The translations under genes and the position numbers were made by a program. From Lentisphaerota bacterium (lineage in GTDB: Bacteria > Verrucomicrobiota > Lentisphaeria > Victivallales > Victivallaceae): a stretch of DNA of 64,000 bases. Shown here piece by piece: positions 9,671-19,100 of this stretch. The stretch spans positions 207,077 through 271,076 of the forward strand of contig JAAEMX010000211.1 of assembly GCA_024225035.1 (NCBI GenBank). The letters are read 5' to 3'. The notes under the pieces were generated by a model. It was not told where the DNA came from and searched no databases. It saw nothing but the letters and a program-made list of their open reading frames with translations. Each line of letters opens with the position of its first letter. Position 1 is the first letter of the stretch.

Positions 9671-9696
9671 GCCCCGCATTAGCGGGGCTAATTTTT
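9671..9696 (+). terminator. Rho-independent terminator after the exported nucleosidase gene
   Basis: A perfect 7-base-pair GC-rich stem (GCCCCGC / GCGGGGC) with a 4-base loop is followed by TAATTTTTATA. It ends the plus-strand SGNH-nucleosidase pair. The stem also reads on the minus strand, but there the following run is not T-rich. Confidence 0.85.
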
Positions 9697-9719
9697 ATAA
9701 ATCAGCTACGACTGCAATA

Positions 9720-9929
9720 TTACATTTCATCTTTATATTCGGTGCAGCAATACCCACAGCCTTGAGTGCTGCCATGTCTCAGGTTAGCTTCATCAACAGC
9801 TTCCTGCGGCGTAGAGTAATAACCCAAATATTCACGGTTAAAGACATCAGGCAGATATTTACAACCTTCAGTATGGACTTCATGCTGGTCCTCTTTGGAA
9901 CCCTTAGAAATTGAATAATGCTTCTTCAT
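9720..9929 (-). CDS. Small conserved Cys/His protein of unknown function
   Basis: 69 residues from the ATG at 9929, preferred over an upstream in-frame start because TTAGGAGCG lies just before it. The sequence has HEVHTEGCKYLPD in the first half, YLGYYSTPQEAVDEA in the middle and GCGYCCTEY near the end. The pattern HEVH-x2-GC, YLG, GC-x2-CC resembles a short family I recall from Bacteroidetes and other anaerobes, where a metal site has been suspected; function is unknown. There is no signal peptide or membrane segment. It lies downstream of the mcsA-mcsB-kinase run on the same strand, with a gap of about 100 bases. Confidence 0.65.
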   Translation of the reverse strand: MKKHYSISKGSKEDQHEVHTEGCKYLPDVFNREYLGYYSTPQEAVDEANLRHGSTQGCGYCCTEYKDEM

Positions 9930-10035
9930 GCCGGCGCTCCTAATAAATATTTCCACTTTCACTATAACATAAAAATACTTACCATGCAACTCAATACTGT
10001 ATAAAATTAGATATCAACAGAAAGAAACACTAATT

Positions 10036-11988
10036 TTATTTAGCGACACTCCCTTTAGGAAGGAAAATATAGAAAGCTGCCCCCTTGTTGGGTCGGGATT
10101 TAACTTGAACCCAGCCATGATGGTTTGATATCGTACCATAAACCATGGCAAGTCCCATACCAGTGCCTTTACCAGTTGGTTTTGTTGTAAAGAAGGGCTC
10201 AAATATTCGTTGTGCAACCTCTTTTTCCATACCGCAGCCGTTATCTCTTATGACAATGTAATAATAATCTTCTGGATGGAGGCAGTCCAAATCAACACCA
10301 GGCGGTCGAAGTTTAATTTTGCAGCTGTCAGCTTCACCAGCAGAAATTGAAAGCTTATGGGCTTCATTCTGGCTGCTTATCATTGCGTCTTTTGCGTTAA
10401 TAAGCAAATTGATCAGCACTTGCTGAAGCTGCACCATATCCCCTTTTATATACATAGGGACATCACCAGTATTAAGTTTAACATCCAGATTCTTCTGACT
10501 GTTAGGAAGAAAAAGCTCTACAGACCGCTCCACAAGTTCTTTTATATCAATCTCAACTTCATGATACTTACCCTTGCGGGCAAAGCCCAATAATTGCCCA
10601 GTGAGTTTTCCGGCCTGTTCAGATATTTCGCCAATCTTATCCAAGTGTTTTTCTACTCTGTCATCATCAATATTAGCCATCAACTGCACAACGTCCAAAT
10701 GCCCTAAAATAGCATGAATGTGATTATTAAAGTCATGTGCAATTCCTCCAGCCAATTGCCCTATGGCTTCAAGTCGCTGTGAATGTGCAAGCTGTTCGCT
10801 AAGTTTCTCTTTTTCTCTAGCTAAACGACTTTCTTCTGTAATATCTCTGGCCACCAGCACTAACATCATAACGCCTTCCTGCTCAATTGCCGAAACGGCT
10901 ATATCCAAGTGCTTTATATCTTTATCAGAGACCGGATAAAATGCTTTAAACCTAACTGGAGTTCCCTCTTCTTCGCTAATACCGAATGGGTCACGTTTAT
11001 CGACATAAGCTTTAACAGGTTCTCCATTCATATTTGTCAAAGATTCAAGAAAGAGCATACCTCGCAAGTCGTCTACTGATTTCTTGCCCAGGATATTGAC
11101 AGAAGCGTTATTAGCATCGATGATTTCTCCTTTTAGATTAAGCAGCATTATCATCTCACTTGCATTGTGAACAACCATACGATAACGACCTTCCCACTCA
11201 CGCAAGTCTTTTTCCAGCGCTTTAGAACGTCCGTACCCCCCAAAAAAAGCAAATACAATATCCAATGCACTTTTTTCAGAAGCTCCAAACTCAGACTCTA
11301 TTTTTCGCAGGTATATGGTCAACAGCGCACTTAGCCAGACAGACGCTATAGCTTTGGCTATAAAAGAGTTGTTGATATAAACCCACCAGTGAGGTCTGTT
11401 CCAGCCTGTTACCGCAAGATAAACTACAGAATCTGCAACCTCAGTAAATACCAAGGCTCCGAGTACACAAAAAAACAGGCGACACCGCATGTTTCTAAGC
11501 CTCTGAAAAAATATCGGCAACAGGAAAAGAGCCAGTACCTGAGCCAATGTGGCACCAGTCGCTGAATTTCTGGCACTGGCCAGTAAATAATTCAAAATAT
11601 CAGAGCCAATGCCTTGTGAAATTGAAAAGCCCAGCCAGTTACACTGAAGCTGGGTAAGACTGCCAAGATAGAAAAATAAACCATAAGCAGCAATAGCTCC
11701 AAGAATCATTCTTTGAGCAGCTAAGGTTCCTTCTGTGGCATAAACTAATAGAAGAGCGGCAAGATACGGCAGAAAGAGCACAGTAGAGCCAACGAAGAAC
11801 TCCAGATTCATTACATTGACTCTGATTTCAGCAGCACTGACAAACTGGGCAAACAAAAAAATCACCCCTACAGAAATGTAGAAAGCTGCGTTTCCAATTA
11901 ATTTTCGCTGGCTGTGCAATAAGCCAAGGCCAACAAAAATGAATGTCATTTCCAGAAATGCCAGTACTGTAGCGTATATACTCTCCAA
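10036..11988 (-). CDS. Membrane-bound PAS sensor histidine kinase
   Basis: 650 residues. The start is TTG at 11988, preceded by GGAGAG at ribosome-site spacing. Six or seven membrane helices fill residues 1 to about 230, with little outside the membrane, so the sensing part is probably the membrane bundle itself. A PAS domain follows (about 265-385, NASEMIMLLNLKGEIIDANNA). The dimerisation H-box is GGIAHDFNNHIHAILGHL with phospho-acceptor His418. The ATPase domain shows the N box (INLLINAKDAM), DNGCGM, FEPFFTTK and GTGMGLAMVYG. No response regulator is nearby. It starts 18 bases after mcsB, so mcsA-mcsB-kinase look like one operon. The signal is unknown. Confidence 0.88.
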   Translation of the reverse strand: MESIYATVLAFLEMTFIFVGLGLLHSQRKLIGNAAFYISVGVIFLFAQFVSAAEIRVNVMNLEFFVGSTVLFLPYLAALLLVYATEGTLAAQRMILGAIAAYGLFFYLGSLTQLQCNWLGFSISQGIGSDILNYLLASARNSATGATLAQVLALFLLPIFFQRLRNMRCRLFFCVLGALVFTEVADSVVYLAVTGWNRPHWWVYINNSFIAKAIASVWLSALLTIYLRKIESEFGASEKSALDIVFAFFGGYGRSKALEKDLREWEGRYRMVVHNASEMIMLLNLKGEIIDANNASVNILGKKSVDDLRGMLFLESLTNMNGEPVKAYVDKRDPFGISEEEGTPVRFKAFYPVSDKDIKHLDIAVSAIEQEGVMMLVLVARDITEESRLAREKEKLSEQLAHSQRLEAIGQLAGGIAHDFNNHIHAILGHLDVVQLMANIDDDRVEKHLDKIGEISEQAGKLTGQLLGFARKGKYHEVEIDIKELVERSVELFLPNSQKNLDVKLNTGDVPMYIKGDMVQLQQVLINLLINAKDAMISSQNEAHKLSISAGEADSCKIKLRPPGVDLDCLHPEDYYYIVIRDNGCGMEKEVAQRIFEPFFTTKPTGKGTGMGLAMVYGTISNHHGWVQVKSRPNKGAAFYIFLPKGSVAK

Positions 11989-12006
11989 AATGCTCTCCGA
12001 AAGCGA

Positions 12007-13083
12007 TCAGTTTTCGCTGTTAAGGTTTTTCAGGCGCTCTCGAACCAGAGCGGCTCGGTAAACATCACGCTCCTTCGAATCAAGATGCTTTTCTGCAAAC
12101 TTTTGTAAATGTGCAGGGTTAATGCTTAAAAACAGTTCATTTACGGTATGGAGGTCAACAGAACTGAACATGCCCATATCTACACCAATACGTATTCCTG
12201 AAAGAGAATTCAGGGCTTCCTCGCTGGAAATAGTGTACGCATGACGCAGCACACCATATGAGCGCCCAACGTGGTCCAGCAGAAAATACTGGTTATTTTC
12301 CAGTAAATTCATACGAGCATTTTTTTCATGAGTTATCAACTGCTTAATAACTCCGTCCAAACGTTCAATAATCTGCTCTTCAGACTCTCCCAGAGTACTC
12401 TGGTTTGAAACCTGAAATAAGTTACCGCGGTTGTCAGTTCCTTCTCCAAAGATACCGCGCACCGCCATGCCAAGTTTACTTACGCCTTGAATAGCCGCAT
12501 TAATCTGGCCTGACAACACCAACCCCGGAAGGTGCAGCATAACTGATGCCCGCATACCTGTTCCAACGTTTGTGGGACAGGAGGTCAAGAAACCAAGTTT
12601 GCTGTCAAAAGCATAAGGCAACTGCCTTTCCAACTCGTTATCCAATTTGTTGATAACTGACCATACTTCATTCAACTGCATTCCAGGGCGCAAGGCCTGT
12701 ATTCGTAGGTGATCTTCCTCGTTTACCATTACGGCTATCGATTCGTCATCACGCAACGCTAGTGAAGCGCCCTTTCCTTTCTGCACAAACTCAGTACTGA
12801 TCAAACGCCTTTCCAGCAACAATTGCCTATCAATTGGCTCAATACTTTCCATCCTGAAAAGAAAAGCATCTTTACCAATGCTGCGCGATTTTTTCAATGC
12901 AAGCTCAATAGCCGTTTGAGATTGCTCAAGGTTTTCAGCTGAAGCAGCGATAGGAAACGGCACTCCTTCTATATTTCGAGCCAGCCTTATTCGTGAACTA
13001 ATAGCAATGTCTTCGGCTGGTCCGCTGTCGGCTAACCAGCTTACTTTGTTTTTGAGCAGTTTTTCAATATTATCCTGAATCAT
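12007..13083 (-). CDS. mcsB: Protein arginine kinase McsB
   Basis: 358 residues, full length. Phosphorylates arginine side chains of proteins, which in Bacillus marks them for ClpCP degradation. The phosphagen-kinase fold is evident: SSRIRLARNIEGVPFP (29-44) and LTSCPTNVGTGMRAS with Cys169. NEEDHLRIQ (121-129) carries the Glu pair of the active site. The C-terminal RDVYRAALVRERL matches the phosphoarginine-binding region of McsB. Its start overlaps the mcsA stop by 4 bases. In Firmicutes this pair sits with ctsR and clpC; here those are absent and a histidine kinase follows instead. Confidence 0.95.
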   Translation of the reverse strand: MIQDNIEKLLKNKVSWLADSGPAEDIAISSRIRLARNIEGVPFPIAASAENLEQSQTAIELALKKSRSIGKDAFLFRMESIEPIDRQLLLERRLISTEFVQKGKGASLALRDDESIAVMVNEEDHLRIQALRPGMQLNEVWSVINKLDNELERQLPYAFDSKLGFLTSCPTNVGTGMRASVMLHLPGLVLSGQINAAIQGVSKLGMAVRGIFGEGTDNRGNLFQVSNQSTLGESEEQIIERLDGVIKQLITHEKNARMNLLENNQYFLLDHVGRSYGVLRHAYTISSEEALNSLSGIRIGVDMGMFSSVDLHTVNELFLSINPAHLQKFAEKHLDSKERDVYRAALVRERLKNLNSEN

Positions 13084-13655
13084 TTACTCTTACCACCCGG
13101 TTCTATTTTTAAACTTTTTTTAAGTGCAATAATCTTATCACGTATTTCCGCAGCTTTTTCATATTCCTCGCGCTGCACAAGCTCATCAAGTTCTTTCTGA
13201 AGGTTCATAAGTTCTAACATCTTACGCGGAGATTCATCATCCTGGTTACCGCCTGGCTTTTTGCCTACATGCAGTTTTCCTCGGTGCATATTTTCCAATG
13301 CTTCCATTATTACATTATGAAATGTGTTATAACACTGCGGGCACCCAAGGCGTCCGGTCTTGCGTAACCCTTGCAGGCTCCAGCCACATCCCGGACAAGA
13401 AAGGGTTGCGGCGGTGTCATCGCCAGTGGTCTGTTCCTGTTGTTCATCAGGTTCTTTCAGCCCTGGTATTTCCATATTTTCTGAAAGATTATAAAGCATT
13501 TCCGCCAAATTAAAACCGCCAAGATCCAAAGAAGGATCACTCTTGGATTTTTTTGCAGCACACCCTCCGCAGAGGTTCAATGTTTTCTTTTCGCCGTTGA
13601 TTATTTCCTGTATGTGAATTGTTGCCTCATTCTGCTTGCAGATATCACAAAGCAT
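13080..13655 (-). CDS. mcsA: McsA, zinc-binding activator of McsB
   Basis: 191 residues from the ATG at 13655, chosen because GAGGTG precedes it, whereas an ATG four codons earlier has no ribosome site. Two pairs of CxxC motifs form treble-clef-like zinc sites: CDIC with CGGC (residues 3-32) and CPGC with CPQC (about 87-107). A UVR-type helical hairpin (LQKELDELVQREEYEKAAEIRDKI) closes the protein. In Bacillus, McsA binds and activates McsB. The 4-base overlap with mcsB supports a complex made in fixed ratio. Confidence 0.92.
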   Translation of the reverse strand: MLCDICKQNEATIHIQEIINGEKKTLNLCGGCAAKKSKSDPSLDLGGFNLAEMLYNLSENMEIPGLKEPDEQQEQTTGDDTAATLSCPGCGWSLQGLRKTGRLGCPQCYNTFHNVIMEALENMHRGKLHVGKKPGGNQDDESPRKMLELMNLQKELDELVQREEYEKAAEIRDKIIALKKSLKIEPGGKSK

Positions 13656-13724
13656 ATAACACCTCATATATGATTTATAGCTATACTATAGCCTTAGGAG
13701 CGGTTAAAAGCAAAAGCTGATTGA

Positions 13725-14360
13725 CTAATGTCTGAACTTGCGCGCAAGCTCTTCAGTTTTAGCTTTATCAAGTCTAACGCCATGCCCAATAAGCGGCCCT
13801 TCCACAAAAAGCGTTGTTTTCGCTGCGTTTTCAAGCACCTCCATGCGGTCAAACGCCTGGAGCAATGATGTTCCAAGAGCAATGATCCCATGATTTCGCA
13901 TAACAATACAGTCACTTTTTTCCGCTGCATCGCCAACAACCTGAGCAAGTTCTTCCGTTCCCTGGCAGCGGTATTCAGCATAAGCCAATTCACCTAAAAT
14001 GACATATGCCTCAGCTAAATAATCAGTTGCAATATCTCTTCCGGAAGCTGCAAATGCTCCAGCAGTAACCGGGTGAGCATGAACAATAGCAGTCACGTCA
14101 GGGCGACGTTTATAAATTTCAAGGTGCATTCTGGATTCTATTGTCGGTTTAAACTTCTCACCAACTATATTACAATCCATGTCAAGCACGCCAACTTGCT
14201 TGCCTTTCATTCTGGCTTTATCAGTTGCTGAAGGCGTAATTAAAACGTTATCTTCGCATCGTGCTGAAATATTCCCACCGGAAGTAGTAGTCAATCCGCA
14301 TTTATATAGTCGACGCATAAAATATGCAATATCTTTACAAAGAAATTTTGTACTGTCCAT
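13725..14360 (-). CDS. Class II aldolase/adducin-family protein, fuculose-phosphate aldolase-like
   Basis: 211 residues, the size of L-fuculose-1-phosphate aldolase. TTTSGGNISAR is the substrate phosphate loop; IESRMHLEIY carries the catalytic Glu; HAHP and the later NHG supply the His ligands of the zinc. The family includes FucA, ribulose-phosphate epimerase (AraD), MtnB dehydratase and the Ald2 aldolase of the MTA/DHAP shunt. It is divergent from an MTA phosphorylase gene, with a 107-base shared upstream region. This context makes a role on 5-deoxy- or 5-methylthio-pentulose phosphates attractive, but the isomerase (MtnA) that would link them is not in the window. Start ATG at 14360. Confidence 0.85.
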   Translation of the reverse strand: MDSTKFLCKDIAYFMRRLYKCGLTTTSGGNISARCEDNVLITPSATDKARMKGKQVGVLDMDCNIVGEKFKPTIESRMHLEIYKRRPDVTAIVHAHPVTAGAFAASGRDIATDYLAEAYVILGELAYAEYRCQGTEELAQVVGDAAEKSDCIVMRNHGIIALGTSLLQAFDRMEVLENAAKTTLFVEGPLIGHGVRLDKAKTEELARKFRH

Positions 14361-14412
14361 TTATTCTAAACTCCACTTTTAGGATTTTGAATTTACCTTA
14401 TTCAGTAATATA

Positions 14413-14442
14413 TTGACTGGATTCCAATTATTAAAGCATAAA
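14413..14442 (+). promoter_or_regulatory. Possible promoter of the MTA phosphorylase gene
   Basis: TTGACT (14413-14418) lies 18 bases before CATAAA (14437-14442). The -10 match is modest. A start near 14449 would leave a leader of about 20 bases holding the AAAAGGA ribosome site. Confidence 0.35.
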
Positions 14443-14467
14443 GTTAAAAATCAAAAGGATTATTGCT

Positions 14468-15349
14468 ATGAAATTAGGTGTTATCGGCGGAAGCGGTCTA
14501 TACCAGATAGAGGGCACCACAGATATTAGAAAAGAAAAGGTTACTACACCATTCGGCGATCCATCCGATGAATTTATAATCGGCAAACTTGACGGTAAAG
14601 AAGTCGTCTTTCTTCCACGCCACGGACAAGGCCATCCTATAGCTCCTGGCGAACTGAATCATCAAGCCAATATATACGCGATGAAAAAACTTGACGTAAC
14701 TCACATTTTGAGTGTTTCCGCGGTAGGAAGCCTAAAACAGGAAATGAAACCACGTGATGTAGTTATTGTCGACCAGTACTTTGACCGCACCAAACGTGGC
14801 CCTGCACAAACTTTCTTCGGAAATGGTATTGTTGCTCATGTAGCAATGGCTCATCCGGTTTGCCCTGAAATGGCTGCCATCGCCGCAAAAACGGCTCACG
14901 AAGCTATCGCAGTCTCTGAGGACACTTCACGCGATGTACATGAAGGCGGCACATATGTAAATATGGAAGGGCCTGCTTTTTCAACTCAAGCTGAATCCAA
15001 TTTTTACCGGGCTATGGGAATGTCAGTTATTGGCATGACTAACATGGCAGAAGCAAAACTGGCACGTGAAGCCGAAATTTGTTACTGCACTGTTGCAATG
15101 GTTACAGATTATGACTGCTGGCACCCGGAGCACGATCACGTGACAGTTGACCTTGTAATAAGTCACTTGGTTGCCAATACAGCTTTGGCAAAAGATATTA
15201 TTCACCGTGTATCTGCAAGCGTAACAAGACTTGAACAGGAATGCCCCTGTCCAACAGCTCTGGCTAGTTCTGTTATTACTGCTCCTGATGCAATGCCTTC
15301 ACAGACCAAACAGGATCTTGAACTGATAATTGGAAAATATGTAAAATAA
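14468..15349 (+). CDS. mtnP: S-methyl-5'-thioadenosine phosphorylase
   Basis: 293 residues. Splits methylthioadenosine (and probably 5'-deoxyadenosine) with phosphate into adenine and 5-methylthioribose-1-phosphate. Seen: GVIGGSGLYQIEG (phosphate loop), PRHGQGHPIAPGELNHQAN, YVNMEGPAFSTQAES (ribose binding), and GMTNMAEAKLAREAEICY followed by TDYDCWH, which is the MTA-phosphorylase form of this region rather than purine nucleoside phosphorylase. AAAAGGA precedes the start, and a strong terminator follows. It faces away from the class II aldolase gene; both could serve methionine salvage or a DHAP-type shunt. Confidence 0.92.
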   Translation: MKLGVIGGSGLYQIEGTTDIRKEKVTTPFGDPSDEFIIGKLDGKEVVFLPRHGQGHPIAPGELNHQANIYAMKKLDVTHILSVSAVGSLKQEMKPRDVVIVDQYFDRTKRGPAQTFFGNGIVAHVAMAHPVCPEMAAIAAKTAHEAIAVSEDTSRDVHEGGTYVNMEGPAFSTQAESNFYRAMGMSVIGMTNMAEAKLAREAEICYCTVAMVTDYDCWHPEHDHVTVDLVISHLVANTALAKDIIHRVSASVTRLEQECPCPTALASSVITAPDAMPSQTKQDLELIIGKYVK

Positions 15350-15363
15350 CTGCACTACATACA

Positions 15364-15397
15364 GCCGGATACCTTATCAAGGTATTCGGCTTTTTTA
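15364..15397 (+). terminator. Rho-independent terminator after mtnP
   Basis: The arms GCCGGATACCTT and AAGGTATTCGGC form a stem with a 3-base loop and one G-T pair, followed directly by TTTTTTATT. It closes the mtnP transcript. Confidence 0.9.
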
Positions 15398-15472
15398 TTA
15401 GCTATTTGCAAATTTTAAAGATTAAAGTTATTTTTATAGTATCCCAAATTACATATTTCATGGAGGAATACT

Positions 15473-16027
15473 ATGATTAAAAAGGTTATTTCCGTCGCAG
15501 TTATTTTATCACTTGGCGCCATAACTTACGCTCAGGAAAATGCTGCAAGCACTCCTGTCTCAAGTGATAAACCCGCAGTTCAGGACGCAAAGAAGACTAC
15601 GCCAACACCACAACCGGAAGCAAAAACTCAGGCTGAACAAGCCTCAAAAAAGACTCCTGATTATTCAAAAACTACCACTACCACAACAACAACAAAAACA
15701 GTAACCAAAACCACAAAACCCGAAGAGGCTAAGCCTAAAAAGAAAAAAAGTGGAATAAACCCGGCTTATTGTTTTGCACGTGGATTAACTAATATCACTT
15801 TCTGCTGGCTTGAACTGCCGCGCTGTATGATATATGACAATGCACAAATACCATTTTTCGGATTGCTTGTAGGTATACCGGAAGGTGTTATTTTTACTGT
15901 TGCCCGCGCATTCACAGGCGTATTTGATATAATTACTCTGGGATTTTCAGGAGAAGCTCTGCATGGCCCAAGATTCCCGGACTTTGTTTTTCAGTCCAAC
16001 TGGCTACCGCCCGATGACGAAGAATAA
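15473..16027 (+). CDS. Secreted protein similar to the exosortase-associated TIGR04073 type
   Basis: 184 residues. A signal peptide (KKVISVAVILSLGAITYAQ) is followed by a low-complexity linker rich in Thr, Lys, Pro and Gln, including a run of about ten Thr near residues 65-77. The C-terminal 90 residues begin FARGLTNITFCWLELPRCMI and continue with GLLVGIPEGVIFTVARAFTGVFDIITLG. The order RGLxN, WLELP, G-rich amphipathic segment and FDIITLG resembles what I remember of TIGR04073, a small family found with exosortase systems; the assignment is tentative. No exosortase gene is in the window. ATGGAGGAA provides the ribosome site and a terminator follows. Confidence 0.65.
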   Translation: MIKKVISVAVILSLGAITYAQENAASTPVSSDKPAVQDAKKTTPTPQPEAKTQAEQASKKTPDYSKTTTTTTTTKTVTKTTKPEEAKPKKKKSGINPAYCFARGLTNITFCWLELPRCMIYDNAQIPFFGLLVGIPEGVIFTVARAFTGVFDIITLGFSGEALHGPRFPDFVFQSNWLPPDDEE

Positions 16028-16045
16028 TATGTGATATAAAGATAT

Positions 16046-16073
16046 AAAAGGAGGCATAAAGCCTTCTTTTTTT
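16046..16073 (+). terminator. Rho-independent terminator after the TIGR04073-like gene
   Basis: AAGGAGGC and GCCTTCTT pair with one G-T wobble around an ATAAA loop, then a run of T follows (to 16073). It separates the plus-strand gene from the convergent alpha-2-macroglobulin gene. Confidence 0.75.
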
Positions 16074-16136
16074 AGCTACCCAGCAAATAGAGCCTGGTAG
16101 TATCCCGTAGTTAGGATTATAAAAGTTTAGAATTCT

Positions 16137-19100
16137 TTACTGATCAATTATGTTGACCCTGAATTCGTTTGAGTTGCAGCGAAGTTCAGGAGCGTACACG
16201 CCTACCCCAACAGCTGGCAATGCTGAGAATTTTCCAGGAGTTACAGCACGCATTCTATATGATACACTGTGGTCACCTCTCGGCAAACGCCTTACATAGA
16301 AGTTCACTTTTGCATCACGCTGTTCAACATAAGCACCGAGTTCATTTCCGGTATAGCCACTCAAAGCATTAACTGGTTCAAAACCTGCCGGTTTGCCATC
16401 TTCAATAACAACGTATTCATAATCATTCTTAGATTTCACATCCAGCTCTATTTCAATTAAGTCACCACTCTTAACTTGGTCAAGATCGCCGATCGGAATC
16501 CTGCGATATTTCTCTACAGGAGTTGTCAGCGGCTGCATTCTTGCTCCCGGTTGAGTTTCAGAAGCAGCAATCGGTTCAAGTTTGAAATACTGCCTGGTGA
16601 CTTTCAAATCAAGTCCAGCTTTGCCAATGAAGTCCTCAAGACTGAAGTATGACAAGTACAAGTTAAAATAAACAGGTCCTTTGCCTTCACGGCGGATTTC
16701 AACTGAATGCTTGCCTGATTCAATATCATCACCACTAAGGATAATACTCTTATTAATTCCAAACATATTGGCTGCAGTTATTTTCTGTTTGCGCAGCAAC
16801 TTACCATCATAGAGGATATTTAGAGTCATATCAGGTTTACCTTCAGAGCTGTTTTTAAGGTATTGTGCTAATGCAGTAACACATGTTCCGGTTTCCCGGA
16901 CCGAGCCCCATCTGGAATCATTTTTTCGATTAATGATAAGATATTTTGCTAACCATGCAGCTCTCTGACCATCAGGATCTGTTTCTGAAAGCAGAGTCAG
17001 ATAATTTGCCTGAGCAACGATTTCTCGATCAAACCACCGCCACCAGCAGTAATCCTGTGGAATACGCAAATAAGCTGTCTGGCTTTCGCTGTCTTCCACT
17101 ACGTACTGCTCTATATTCTGCATTACAACAGATAATTTTTCTTTGTCTCCTGAAGCTTTTAAAGCAAGTGCCAAATTACTTAACCCATATACATTAAGCT
17201 TGCCACGGTATTTATAAAGAATTTCACTGTAATCATTATTCAGTTTTCCAGCCCTCGTTAATGTTTCAAAAATCAGAGCATCGAGTGGAGTTACAATTGG
17301 CGTTCCTTTGTCGGAAACAAACTTTTTAAGCATCTCAAATCTGCGGTTTTGCCAAGCTTCAAGCCACTCAATGCCACGATTTAAAACACTACGGTCAATT
17401 TGAAGATAATTATCTTTTGCCTGTAATAATCCGCTAACAGCATAAGCTGTTGTATCTGCAGAAGAATATTCATTAAAGCCACTGAACCAACCCCAACCAC
17501 CGTCATTATTTTGCATTGCGGTAATGGTTTTCAAGCCGTTTCTCACAGATTTGTCCAGTAGGTTTTGGTTAAATACTGGATTTGCGCGCAACCTTCTCCA
17601 TTGTTCTACACGCTCAGCTTTAGCCCCAAGCTCAACAGGATTCAAACCTGAAGCGGTTTTCTGTAGTTGACTTATATCAACCCCCAACTGTTTTACAGCT
17701 GAGTAGGCTGCCAGCGACGGTAGAAAGCTGTTTAATACTGAATAAATATCTTTTCGCTCTTTGCTTTCATCAATTAAATAAGGTAAAGCGTCAACCATAG
17801 ATGCGGAGATTGAAGGTGAATATTGAATTACCAGCTTAGTTGAATCCGGTTTACGGTCTTCCGGTATATCCAAAGCCACAAATGCGCTCTGCTGCTGCTT
17901 GTCTGCAATATACCCGCTGTAAGCATTTTGCTTGGTTATGCCTTTCACATTTACAGGAAGAAATAACTTAACGCCATCACTCAGGTTACCTAATGATGAC
18001 TTCAACTGCACCACACCCTGTCCTGCTTCCAAAGCTCGCACTTTCCAATCAACTCTGATTTCTTTATAAGGAACAATTGTGTTTTCTACCTCTCCAGAGC
18101 TTAGTAACTGTAGATTACGTCCGGCAGTTTCAAGTGTTGTAGAAATTTTGCCCTGTAATTTAGTTCTATTATGAATAATAGCTGAAACAGTCACAGTGTC
18201 ACCAACGTTCAAAAAGCGAGGTATTTCAAGACGGGCAATATAATCTTTAGAAACCAGTACTTCGGCCTCTCCTTGTCCGACCTGACAGTCCTCACTTATA
18301 GACCATGCTCTAATAACCCAGGTAGTAAGATTGTCCGGAAGACTGATAGGCAATTGAGCTCTTCCAGAAGCGTCCGTTTTTATCGCAGCACGCCATACAA
18401 CAGTATCTGCAAAGTTTTCACGCATAACTACAGCTTTACTCTCGGATGCACTTACAGGTACTGCTGCGTCTCGCGCTACAGACATGAGAACTTTACCTTT
18501 TGGCATTGCTGTGCGAAATTTGCCTCCCATTGCCGATTCCATATTAGCCTGAGGTGCAGGTAGGTCACCAAATATACCTAATGGGCGCATAGTTATTTCA
18601 CCAGCTTTCACCAACTGAGGCATATACTTATTCAAACTACTTCTGAGATGAGAATTCCAATAGCGTTTCCAGTGCCAGAAGACCTTATTAATATCAGGAA
18701 TATTTGAACCTCCGGCCAAAACATCCAACGGTTTATCATAAATAGTCAGAATCACCTGCCCAGCAACTGGATTGCCCTGATAGTCAGTAATCTGAATATT
18801 AACTGGACATTTAGCGCGCGGTTCATATTTTTTATTAGGCGTGGTCAATCTAATTTTTAATGACTTTTTCTCGGGCGGCACCGGTATCTGCTTCATAACC
18901 TGAGTAACCTTCCCGTCGTTGACAACAATACCGTCAACAAATATATTTGGCATATCGGCTTTAGTTATGTCCAGATTAACTAAAGAAGTACCATTCTTCA
19001 ATTTAATAACCCGTGGAGCATTGCAAAGTGTACTTACAGGTCTGACAAATAGATAAACTGTCTGATCCTTGTTCTTGCCACTAATCAATAACTGTAATTT

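Noticed and set aside
10002..10038. AT-rich inverted repeat at the end of the histidine kinase gene
   Set aside because: The arms TAAAATTAG/CTAATTTTA are weak, overlap the stop codon and have no fitting T-run.
15660..15735. Repeated ACC/ACA/AAA triplets that could be taken for a short tandem repeat
   Set aside because: They encode the Thr/Lys-rich linker of the secreted protein and show no longer repeat unit.
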